NCBI GenBank assembly: GCA_945877005.1
Contig: CAMCQL010000045.1
Span: 1 to 10,783, forward strand
Length of the DNA stretch: 10,783 bases
Source of the DNA: Chryseobacterium gleum
GTDB taxonomy: Bacteria > Bacteroidota > Bacteroidia > Flavobacteriales_D > Crocinitomicaceae
Direction of reading: 5' to 3'
The notes beneath the pieces are model-generated. The model did no database searches and was not told the DNA's origin. It saw nothing but the letters and a program-made list of their open reading frames with translations. Shown here piece by piece: positions 1-5,862 of the stretch (the first letter of the stretch is position 1; the number at the start of each line of letters is the position of its first letter). The position numbers and the translations under genes are program-made.

Positions 1-66
1 AATATTTCGAATAATATGGGGATAAAATCCTTTATTGACGATTAATCCTGTTGGAGCACTTTTCAC
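1..66 (-). CDS. Unidentified gene, N-terminal fragment (GTG start), downstream of the Wza-type gene
   Basis: This is a partial reading frame of 22 codons that runs off the left edge of the window. Its putative GTG start (66-64) overlaps the TGA stop of the export lipoprotein gene (65-63) in a GTGA arrangement, typical of translational coupling. The other two frames on this strand hit stops within the same stretch. The visible peptide begins MKSAPTGLIVNKGFYPHIIR. It has no signal peptide and is too short to assign to a family. In many Bacteroidota capsule or exopolysaccharide clusters a Wza-type gene is followed by a Wzc-type chain-length and tyrosine kinase gene, so that is a reasonable guess from context, but nothing in these residues proves it. 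Confidence is limited by the length and by the non-ATG start. Confidence 0.4.
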   Translation of the reverse strand, partial: MKSAPTGLIVNKGFYPHIIRNI

Positions 67-815
67 TTAGAAAATGTTTTAAAAATAGTATATGTACTTA
101 TTGCAAAAGTTAACAAACTTAAATAAGGAGTGATTTCTTGAACAAAATCAATAGCAATATTTACATTTTCTTCAATATAAATGTAATCATTTGCTTGTAC
201 TAACATTTCTGCTGCATCTAATTTATCGATGGTAGAAAGGTCAATCAAAAAAACTTTTCGTTTTCCATTGACTGTTCTAATTAATTTTATGTTGCTTGCG
301 TTTGCTTTTTTTGGAATTCCTCCTGCTTGAGCTACAACTTCTAATAATGTTGTTTTAGCATTATTAATTGGAATGATTTGAGCGTTTCCGCCTTCTCCAG
401 TGAATACAATGACTCTAGAATTTGAAACTGTAAGTTTGATATAAGGGTCATTGATGTATTTTGAAAATTCTTTCACCAATAACAATTCACATTCTACAAT
501 TGTTAATCCCAATAATTTTATTTCACCCAACAGAGGTATGTAGGTGAAACCATTGCTTTTTACTATGAATTCTCCTGCTCCTAGTGCAGATTGACCTCCT
601 AAGAAAATCTTTTCACCATTATTTGCTAATATACTGAAAGCAATTTTATCGTCCACAGCAATTTTGTAATCGGGATAAGGAGCTGAAGGAAGGGTATCGT
701 ATGTGAAATCACTTCCTTTCGGAATTTTAAACAACTTATTTCTTTGTATCCAACAAGAATTAAGTGTAGCGGTGATTACTACGAAAAGTACAACGTATTT
801 TAAAAATTTAAACAT
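63..815 (-). CDS. Wza-type polysaccharide export outer-membrane lipoprotein
   Basis: This is a polysaccharide biosynthesis/export protein of the Wza family, which forms the outer-membrane channel for capsule or exopolysaccharide. The start chosen is ATG at 815. The frame extends to a TTG at 827, but ATG gives a cleaner lipoprotein signal: a hydrophobic stretch at residues 7-17, then the lipobox LNSC with the lipidated cysteine at 21. A Poly_export domain covers about residues 45-130, including YPDYKIAVDDKI and a conserved-looking DPYIKLTV segment. An SLBB-like domain follows at about 134-215, with the typical LLEVVAQAGGI and the ANDYIYI end. A hydrophobic C-terminal helix (about 228-247) fits the amphipathic helix that forms the Wza pore. 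At 250 residues it is much shorter than E. coli Wza (about 380), as is common for Bacteroidota versions with one SLBB repeat. It overlaps the upstream glycosyltransferase gene by 8 bases, so the two are probably co-transcribed. Confidence 0.9.
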   Translation of the reverse strand: MFKFLKYVVLFVVITATLNSCWIQRNKLFKIPKGSDFTYDTLPSAPYPDYKIAVDDKIAFSILANNGEKIFLGGQSALGAGEFIVKSNGFTYIPLLGEIKLLGLTIVECELLLVKEFSKYINDPYIKLTVSNSRVIVFTGEGGNAQIIPINNAKTTLLEVVAQAGGIPKKANASNIKLIRTVNGKRKVFLIDLSTIDKLDAAEMLVQANDYIYIEENVNIAIDFVQEITPYLSLLTFAISTYTIFKTFSK

Positions 816-1980
816 TTTTTTTTGCAATTAATTCGTTGTAAAATAACTTCATATCATTGACTAATCGACTGTAATCAAATCTCTCTTTTACAAATGGCCA
901 CCCATTTGAAGCGAATTTTGCACGAAGTTCTTTATTTTTTATTAAAATTCCCAATTTTTGAACATATTCCTGAAGATTCCCTTTTTCTACGATATAGCCA
1001 GTCTCCCCTTCTTTCATAATGTCTTTTACACCTCCAACATTTGTACTAATCACAGGGAGATTGCTTGCTTGTGCTTCAATCAAACTCACAGGAGTGCCTT
1101 CATTATCAGATGTTAGACAAGCAATGTCCATGCCAGAATTAAAAGTAGCGATGTCTAATATCCATGATGTTAATTCAATGTATTCACCGTATTTTTGGTT
1201 TATTTCATTGACCCTTTGTGTTATTTCATTTTTAAGTTCACCATCCCCAACAATAAAAAAACGTGCATTTTTTTCCCCTTGCTCTAGAAGTTTTTCCGCA
1301 ATATCTAGGAAAAAGTGATGATTTTTAATCTTCGTTAATCTACCAGTTATAGCTATTGCAACTTGATTTTCATTGAGTTGATATTGCTTTCTTATATCAA
1401 TTCTATTCTGGGTATAGTTTTTCTGAAATTTTTGTAAATCAAATCCCAATGGAATTACTTTTATTTTCTCTGGGGAACAAATTTTGTGTATTCGTGAAAG
1501 TTCGTGTTTTTGTATTGGGCTAATTGCTATAATCGAAGTAGATTTTTTTGCAAGTTTCTTTTCTATGTATTTGTATATGTGAGTTTTAATTGGGTTGAAG
1601 TACGAATGAAAAACATGTCCATGAAATGTGTGTATAACGATTGGAACGTTACATGCAAATGCTGCTCTTCTTCCCAATGCACCTGCTTTCGCGGCATGAG
1701 TATGGACGATGTCTGGTTTAAATTCTTGAATAATTGCTTTTATTTTTTCGTAGGCTTCACGATCAGACTTGATACTAGGTTTTCTTTTCAGTTCTTTTAT
1801 AATGAGAGGTTTAATTCCGTATTCTTCAGGGATATGTAAAGAATCTGTTTCGCCATCTTCTGGCAATCCCCCTATCAATAATGTTTCAAATTCATCTTCC
1901 ATAAACCGAGATAAAAAAGTTGCATTATAGGTTGGTCCACCTAGATTAAATCTGTTAATGATTCGAAGAACTTTTGGCAT
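808..1980 (-). CDS. Family 4 glycosyltransferase (GT-B fold), surface polysaccharide synthesis
   Basis: This 390-residue retaining glycosyltransferase probably adds one sugar to a lipid-linked surface polysaccharide at the cytoplasmic face of the inner membrane. The N-terminal Rossmann half shows the glycine-rich loop after the first strand (FNLGGPTYNA, residues 11-20), HTHAAKAG (93-100) and HTFHGH (117-122). The C-terminal half has the nucleotide-sugar signature TGRLTKIKN (212-220; R214 and K219 are the expected phosphate-binding residues) and the EX7E pair E294/E302 within NEGTPVSLIEA. NVGGVKDIM (314-322) and GETGYIVE follow. Length is normal for GT4. The donor and acceptor sugars cannot be read from sequence. 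It begins with ATG and is the first gene of the minus-strand unit; its end overlaps the export lipoprotein gene by 8 bases. That overlap supports a role in the same exported glycan. A TAnnTTTG element lies just upstream. Confidence 0.92.
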   Translation of the reverse strand: MPKVLRIINRFNLGGPTYNATFLSRFMEDEFETLLIGGLPEDGETDSLHIPEEYGIKPLIIKELKRKPSIKSDREAYEKIKAIIQEFKPDIVHTHAAKAGALGRRAAFACNVPIVIHTFHGHVFHSYFNPIKTHIYKYIEKKLAKKSTSIIAISPIQKHELSRIHKICSPEKIKVIPLGFDLQKFQKNYTQNRIDIRKQYQLNENQVAIAITGRLTKIKNHHFFLDIAEKLLEQGEKNARFFIVGDGELKNEITQRVNEINQKYGEYIELTSWILDIATFNSGMDIACLTSDNEGTPVSLIEAQASNLPVISTNVGGVKDIMKEGETGYIVEKGNLQEYVQKLGILIKNKELRAKFASNGWPFVKERFDYSRLVNDMKLFYNELIAKKNV

Positions 1981-1993
1981 TTGAGAAAAAATG

Positions 1994-2001
1994 CAAAATT
2001 A
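1994..2001 (-). promoter_or_regulatory. Candidate -7 element for the glycosyltransferase operon
   Basis: On the minus strand this reads TAATTTTG, a perfect match to the Bacteroidota -7 consensus TAnnTTTG. It ends 14 bases before the ATG of the glycosyltransferase, so the transcript would have a very short leader. No good -33 element (TTTG or TTG) is visible at the expected spacing. In DNA this AT-rich, chance matches are frequent, so this is a candidate only. It overlaps the first copy of the 15-base direct repeat. Confidence 0.35.
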
Positions 2002-2009
2002 GATTTTTT
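1995..2009. repeat. 15-base direct repeat, copy 1
   Basis: The sequence AAAATTAGATTTTTT occurs here and again at 2050-2064, with 55 bases between corresponding positions, both inside the 123-base divergent intergenic region. This copy carries the candidate -7 element of the leftward operon in reverse orientation. The match is exact over all 15 bases, but its low complexity makes chance a real possibility. Confidence 0.6.
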
Positions 2010-2049
2010 TATGGTTTAACTCCTTTTTTTTCTTTAATATTAAAGACTT

Positions 2050-2064
2050 AAAATTAGATTTTTT
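2050..2064. repeat. 15-base direct repeat, copy 2
   Basis: This is an exact second copy of AAAATTAGATTTTTT (first at 1995-2009). It abuts the candidate rightward -7 element at 2064-2071 of the carboxypeptidase gene. In the reverse direction this copy reads TAATTTTA, one base away from the -7 consensus, so only copy 1 has a full match there. Confidence 0.6.
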
Positions 2065-2071
2065 ACTTTTG
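2064..2071 (+). promoter_or_regulatory. Candidate -7 element for the D-Ala-D-Ala carboxypeptidase gene
   Basis: TACTTTTG matches the Bacteroidota -7 consensus TAnnTTTG exactly. It ends 32 bases before the ATG at 2104, a plausible leader length. No clear -33 TTTG/TTG is seen upstream. The candidate rests on motif match and position only. Confidence 0.4.
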
Positions 2072-2103
2072 TTTTACTTGTAATTTCTTTAATGTAATCT
2101 TAG

Positions 2104-3561
2104 ATGTTCAGATTTTTTTCTTTTCTATTTTTTCTTTTGTCAATTATTTGTTCTTACAATTTTGCGCAGGATAATTTTGATAGTACTTGGATAGATTTTA
2201 AAAAAGACCTAACTCTGAGAAACGCGAACGTAAGTTTTTCATTAGTTGACTTAAAGACGGATACTTTATTAAAGTTTGAAAATGATTCAGTTGCTCTAAC
2301 TTGTGCTTCGACAGTAAAATTGTTTACTACCGCGACTGCAATTGAAGTATTGGGTGAAAATTATGCGCCAGTTACTTCTTTATTCCACAATGGCTACATT
2401 AAAGATAGCACATTATTTGGCGATTTGATTATAAGAGGAAGTGCGGATATTTCTATGGGCAGTCAGTATTTTAATGCTGAAGATAGTTTGTTTCAATTTC
2501 TAGTCGATTGGAAAATCAAATTGAATAAACTTGGAATTAAAGGTGTGGTCGGTAATATCTATGCAGATGGGGTTGGTTTTGGATACAAAGGAACACCTAA
2601 AGGTTGGGGGAATTCAGATGTTGGTAATTATTATGGGGCTTTCCATTCAGGGCTTTCCATTTATGACAATGCTTTGCGTTTGTATTTTAATGTTCCAAAA
2701 AATGGTGCTAAAGCTTCATTATTTAAAGTTTTTCCTGAAATAAAAAATTTAAGTTTAAGTGGTGCAGTTTATTCAGCGAATATAGGGTCTGATAATTCAA
2801 ATATTTATGGTGTTCCTTTTTCTTATGATCGAAGACTATCTGGGACATTGCCTGCTAATCGAGACACTTTTTTGGTAAAAGGGAGCTTACCTGATCCTGA
2901 AATGGAATTTTTAAACGAATTAGTTCGGATATGGAATGCTTCGGGATTTACAATTAATGGATCCCTTTTAAGCGCTCGCTCTTTTGTCGATTCGGTTATT
3001 GGTTACAAAAAACTAACTCATTTAATGTCTTTTACAGGTAAAACAGTTAAAGAAATTGCCTACTGGACAAATATGAAAAGTATTAATGTTTTTGCTGAGA
3101 CTTTGTTAGCTTGGGTAGGTTTTGAAAAAAGTGGTGTTGGATTAACGGACAATTCTGCTCAGTTGATGGAAGAGTATTGGAAAGGAAGAGTTTTTTCAAA
3201 AGGACTCTCTTTAAAAGATGGTAGTGGTCTTTCCCGAACAAATAAAATTAGTGCTGCTACATTTTGCAGCTTGTTAAAATACATGCATTCTTCTAAAAAT
3301 AATTCTGTTTTTAAAAATACACTTCCAGTTGCAGGTACTTCGGGTACACTGAAGTCTTTTTGCAAAGGCCAATGTTCCGAAGGGAAATTTATTGCGAAAA
3401 GTGGGACAATGAATAGTGTAAAGTCTTATGCAGGATACATTACTACTATTTCAGGCAGAGAGTTAGCATTTGCGTTGATTGTAACTAATTATTCGTGCAG
3501 TAACAGCGCAATAGTAAAAAAAATGGAACCTGTAATGAATGCGATTTATCTCTTAAAATGA
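2104..3561 (+). CDS. dacB: D-alanyl-D-alanine carboxypeptidase/endopeptidase, PBP4 type (peptidase S13)
   Basis: This is a class C low-molecular-mass penicillin-binding protein that removes terminal D-Ala from peptidoglycan stems and cleaves D-Ala-mDAP cross-links in the periplasm. A Sec signal peptide covers about residues 1-21 (hydrophobic core, then SYNFAQ). All three active-site motifs are present: SxxK as S69-T-V-K72, SxN as S326-I-N328, and KTG in the form K432-S-G-T. The long spacing between the first two motifs (about 255 residues) reflects the inserted domains characteristic of PBP4/DacB and separates it from the DacA/DacC class. Length is 485 residues against about 477 in E. coli DacB. 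KSG instead of KTG is a conservative change found in several serine peptidases of this clan. The gene stands alone on its strand. It ends 9 bases inside the oppositely oriented ddl gene, so the two transcripts must overlap at their 3' ends. Confidence 0.95.
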   Translation: MFRFFSFLFFLLSIICSYNFAQDNFDSTWIDFKKDLTLRNANVSFSLVDLKTDTLLKFENDSVALTCASTVKLFTTATAIEVLGENYAPVTSLFHNGYIKDSTLFGDLIIRGSADISMGSQYFNAEDSLFQFLVDWKIKLNKLGIKGVVGNIYADGVGFGYKGTPKGWGNSDVGNYYGAFHSGLSIYDNALRLYFNVPKNGAKASLFKVFPEIKNLSLSGAVYSANIGSDNSNIYGVPFSYDRRLSGTLPANRDTFLVKGSLPDPEMEFLNELVRIWNASGFTINGSLLSARSFVDSVIGYKKLTHLMSFTGKTVKEIAYWTNMKSINVFAETLLAWVGFEKSGVGLTDNSAQLMEEYWKGRVFSKGLSLKDGSGLSRTNKISAATFCSLLKYMHSSKNNSVFKNTLPVAGTSGTLKSFCKGQCSEGKFIAKSGTMNSVKSYAGYITTISGRELAFALIVTNYSCSNSAIVKKMEPVMNAIYLLK

Positions 3562-4527
3562 GTCAGGTAATTCAAATTCTATGATTGATTTCCAGAAGTC
3601 TTGAATAGATTCTCCTTTGTATTTCAACATTCTCGGTACGATACTTGCTTCAGAGAATCCTGGTGTAGTGTTCACTTCAATAACAAAAGGGCTTCCTTCT
3701 ACTAACATGAAGTCTATTCGAGCAATTGACTTAAGTTGAAGTAATTGGTAGCATTTTATTGCTGTTTCTTCTACTAATTTTGCTTCCATTTCTGAAATTC
3801 TTGCTGGAATAATCTCATCTGATTTCCCATTGTATTTCGCATCGTAATCAAAAAAATCATTTTCACTTACGATTTCAGTTATTGGCAAGGTATGAATGCC
3901 ATTCTTTGTCGAATACACCCCACAAGTAACTTCTGTTCCTTTTAGAAAAGACTCAATCACAACAGTATCACCTTCTTTAAATGCTTTTTCTAGCGCAGGT
4001 AATAAACTTTCTTCATCCGATACCTTAGAAATCCCAAAGCTAGAACCAGAATCGGAAGGTTTCACAAAGCATGGAAGTCCTAATTCATTAATTATTAGTT
4101 CTTTTTCAATTTTTTGATTACATGTTAAATGTATTGATTTCGCTACATTTATCCCGAAATTATTTAAGAATTGATTGCAAAACCATTTGTCAAATGATAA
4201 TTCAGAAGAAAGCGCATTTGAATTAATGTAAGGAATATGAATAATATCTAACAAGGCTTGAATTTTACCATTCTCACCGGGTGTTCCATGGATGTAAATA
4301 AGGGCAGCATCAAGTTTTATTATTCCTTTTTCCGTTGCGTAAGAAAAGGTCCATGGGTCAAAATCAAAGGTAGAATCTCCAATTTTCAGGGTCCAATTTT
4401 TTCGACTGAGAATAATTAAATAGGGTGAATATTCTTTCGGAAAATTATTTAAGATGGTTGTTGCACTTTTTATAGATATTTCATATTCAGATGAGTAACC
4501 TCCGCAAATAATTCCAATTTTTTTCAT
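3553..4527 (-). CDS. ddl: D-alanine--D-alanine ligase
   Basis: This cytoplasmic ATP-grasp enzyme joins two D-alanines using ATP, supplying the dipeptide that MurF adds to the UDP-MurNAc-tripeptide. The N-terminal GGYSSEYEIS (9-18) holds the substrate-binding glutamate E14, equivalent to E15 of E. coli DdlB. HGTPGENGKIQ (80-90) is the usual family segment. The flexible glycine-rich loop is SDSGSSFGIS (158-167). The omega-loop keeps FFDYDAKY (225-232) with K231 and Y232; Tyr here is typical of D-Ala-D-Ala ligases, whereas D-Ala-D-Lac ligases usually lack it, so a dipeptide product is expected. R270, D272, E284 and N286 in RIDFMLVEG and VIEVNTTPG supply the metal and phosphate ligands. At 324 residues it has normal length. 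It diverges from the PASTA gene across a long AT-rich spacer, and its last codons overlap the end of dacB. Confidence 0.96.
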   Translation of the reverse strand: MKKIGIICGGYSSEYEISIKSATTILNNFPKEYSPYLIILSRKNWTLKIGDSTFDFDPWTFSYATEKGIIKLDAALIYIHGTPGENGKIQALLDIIHIPYINSNALSSELSFDKWFCNQFLNNFGINVAKSIHLTCNQKIEKELIINELGLPCFVKPSDSGSSFGISKVSDEESLLPALEKAFKEGDTVVIESFLKGTEVTCGVYSTKNGIHTLPITEIVSENDFFDYDAKYNGKSDEIIPARISEMEAKLVEETAIKCYQLLQLKSIARIDFMLVEGSPFVIEVNTTPGFSEASIVPRMLKYKGESIQDFWKSIIEFELPDSF

Positions 4528-4561
4528 TTTATTAATGTTTGGTTTCTAATTCTTTTAATAC

Positions 4562-4580
4562 ATGAACAGAATTAGTTCAT
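4562..4580. repeat. Short inverted repeat upstream of ddl
   Basis: ATGAAC and GTTCAT form perfect 6-base arms around a 7-base spacer (AGAATTA), centred about 44 bases before the ddl start codon. The geometry could suit a dimeric regulator, but 6-base arms in such AT-rich sequence arise easily by chance. No known operator is recognised. Confidence 0.2.
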
Positions 4581-4961
4581 TTTAATTTTTGAGTTATAAA
4601 AATAGATAATTGCAAAAGGTTGATAGCTAAACGTGATTTAAAGTTTTTACCATTTTTATTTTCATATCTTTTCAATTTAAATTAAGTTGTTGTTTTAAAG
4701 TTCATTATACTTTATTTGTTGTCTAAATTTTTTTTTAGTGCTGACTTATTATTTAGTAAATTTTAATGGCTTTATTTTATTTAAAAAATTGTTCTTTGTT
4801 GAATGTTTGATGTTTGAAATCTTAGATGCTTTTACGGAACACTATTTGTTATTCTTGAATTTTTTCTTTCTCTTTTTACTTAATTGCTTTTAAGATTATT
4901 CAAATAGGAAAACTTTTGATCATAATCTAGCATTTATGAGGAAATCTCATTAAGTTATTTT

Positions 4962-4969
4962 TATATTTG
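4962..4969 (+). promoter_or_regulatory. Candidate -7 element for the PASTA-T9SS-rluD unit
   Basis: TATATTTG matches TAnnTTTG exactly and is the only such match on this strand in the 460-base spacer. It ends 17 bases before the ATG at 4987, implying a leader of roughly a dozen bases. If it is used, the TTG at 4978 would lie almost at the transcription start, which favours ATG 4987 as the start codon. No convincing -33 partner is seen. Confidence 0.4.
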
Positions 4970-4986
4970 TTCGAAATTTGTTATTT

Positions 4987-5862
4987 ATGAATTTATTTCG
5001 AAATATATTGTCCTTCTTAAGAAGTAAATTGTTTTTTAAAAATTTAGGTTTGGTAATTCTAACCTACATTTTACTTGTTGGAGGTACGTTATTTTATCTT
5101 GAAGTAAGAACACATCATGGTGAGAAAATTGCCGTTCCTAATTTATTAGGAAAACATATTTCTAAAATCGAGTATTTGCTTGACGATTCTGGTCTAGAAT
5201 ACGTACTTATTGATTCTATTTACAGACCTGAATTCAGAAACGGAACGATTGTGAAGCAATTTCCTGAACCAACTTCTCAATCACATATTTTTGTTAAAAG
5301 CACTCGAATTGTTGAAGTAAGTGTCTCAAAAAAAGTAAGATTCGTAACTGTTCCAATTTTATTCAATAAATCTAGAAGATACGCTGAAAGCATTCTTAGA
5401 AATAAAGGGTTAAGGTTCAAAGTGTCTTTCAAAAAAAGTAAGGATGTGGGCGCAGTCATTTCTCAGAAATACAAGAATCGATTGATGAGAGATGAAGTTA
5501 AACTTCCTTTTGGTTCTGTGATTCATTTGGTAATAGGTAAAGCGATGAGTGAAGAACCGTTCGATGTTCCCGATTTATTTGGTTTGACAATGTTTCAGGT
5601 AGATTCTACTTTGTATGAGTTACCATCAGTTACATTTTTGGTGGGAGAATGTTTAGGATGTGAAACTAAAAAAGATTCCTTAACTGCTAGGGTTTACTCT
5701 CAAACACCAGAATATTTTGAAGGGAATGTTCGCCCCCCTGGTACAGATATGGTAATCTTCTTAGACAAAGATTTCTCTGAGGAGAAATACAAAGATGAGG
5801 AAGAGGAAGCTGAAAAAAAGAAAAAGAAAAGGAAAAAGTTAGTTGAATCTGATGACCAATAA
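4987..5862 (+). CDS. Membrane-anchored PASTA-domain protein
   Basis: This 291-residue protein has a short basic N-terminus, one membrane segment (about 19-38) and three successive PASTA repeats outside the cytoplasm: about 49-114 (starting VPNLLGKHISKIEYLL), 120-184 (VPILFNKSRRYAESIL) and 192-260 (VPDLFGLTMFQVDSTL). PASTA domains in PBPs and Stk1/PknB-type kinases bind peptidoglycan fragments. Here there is no kinase or transpeptidase domain, so a role as a cell-wall-binding anchor or scaffold is inferred. The tail (262-291) is highly charged, an acidic cluster followed by a lysine/arginine run. Start ATG 4987 is preferred over TTG 4978. It diverges from ddl and its stop codon overlaps the next gene by 11 bases. 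The ddl-PASTA-RluA/RluD neighbourhood recurs in Flavobacteriia (general knowledge), which supports a peptidoglycan-linked function. PASTA assignment is firm; the exact role is unknown. Confidence 0.88.
   Translation: MNLFRNILSFLRSKLFFKNLGLVILTYILLVGGTLFYLEVRTHHGEKIAVPNLLGKHISKIEYLLDDSGLEYVLIDSIYRPEFRNGTIVKQFPEPTSQSHIFVKSTRIVEVSVSKKVRFVTVPILFNKSRRYAESILRNKGLRFKVSFKKSKDVGAVISQKYKNRLMRDEVKLPFGSVIHLVIGKAMSEEPFDVPDLFGLTMFQVDSTLYELPSVTFLVGECLGCETKKDSLTARVYSQTPEYFEGNVRPPGTDMVIFLDKDFSEEKYKDEEEEAEKKKKKRKKLVESDDQ

Larger units (their letters stand above)
4528..4986. other. AT-rich divergent intergenic region without recognisable gene
   Basis: About 460 bases separate the ddl start (minus) from the PASTA gene start (plus). 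I find no reading frame of convincing length, no tRNA-like structure and no clear hairpin terminator. Both strands are rich in T and A runs. One 6-base dyad, ATGAAC-7-GTTCAT (4562-4580), lies 35 bases before the ddl ATG. A single TAnnTTTG match is at 4962-4969. The region presumably holds the divergent promoters, although none could be identified for ddl. A small RNA cannot be excluded. Confidence 0.6.

Noticed and set aside
1019..1839. Open frames on the plus strand inside the glycosyltransferase gene (1019-1318 and 1504-1839)
   Set aside because: They are antisense to a well-supported GT4 gene, have no recognisable domains and odd composition, and lack independent support.
2531..3365. Short frames overlapping dacB (2531-2743 plus, 3159-3365 minus)
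   Set aside because: They lie wholly inside the carboxypeptidase gene in other frames and show no family likeness.
3896..4117. 73-codon plus-strand frame inside ddl
   Set aside because: It is antisense to the conserved ATP-grasp coding sequence and has no recognisable features.
3553..4527. Ddl as a vancomycin-resistance D-Ala-D-Lac ligase
   Set aside because: The omega-loop keeps the AKY motif (K231, Y232) expected of D-Ala-D-Ala ligases, and there are no vanH, vanX or regulator genes nearby.
4804..4817. Tandem TGTTTGA TGTTTGA in the intergenic spacer
   Set aside because: Only two copies of a 7-base unit in AT-rich DNA; not distinguishable from chance.
5812..5862. Frameshift fusion of the PASTA protein to the T9SS protein
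   Set aside because: The downstream frame is not the -1 frame, and a TAG at 5840-5842 blocks it from upstream. The T9SS protein also has its own signal peptide, so it is a separate gene.
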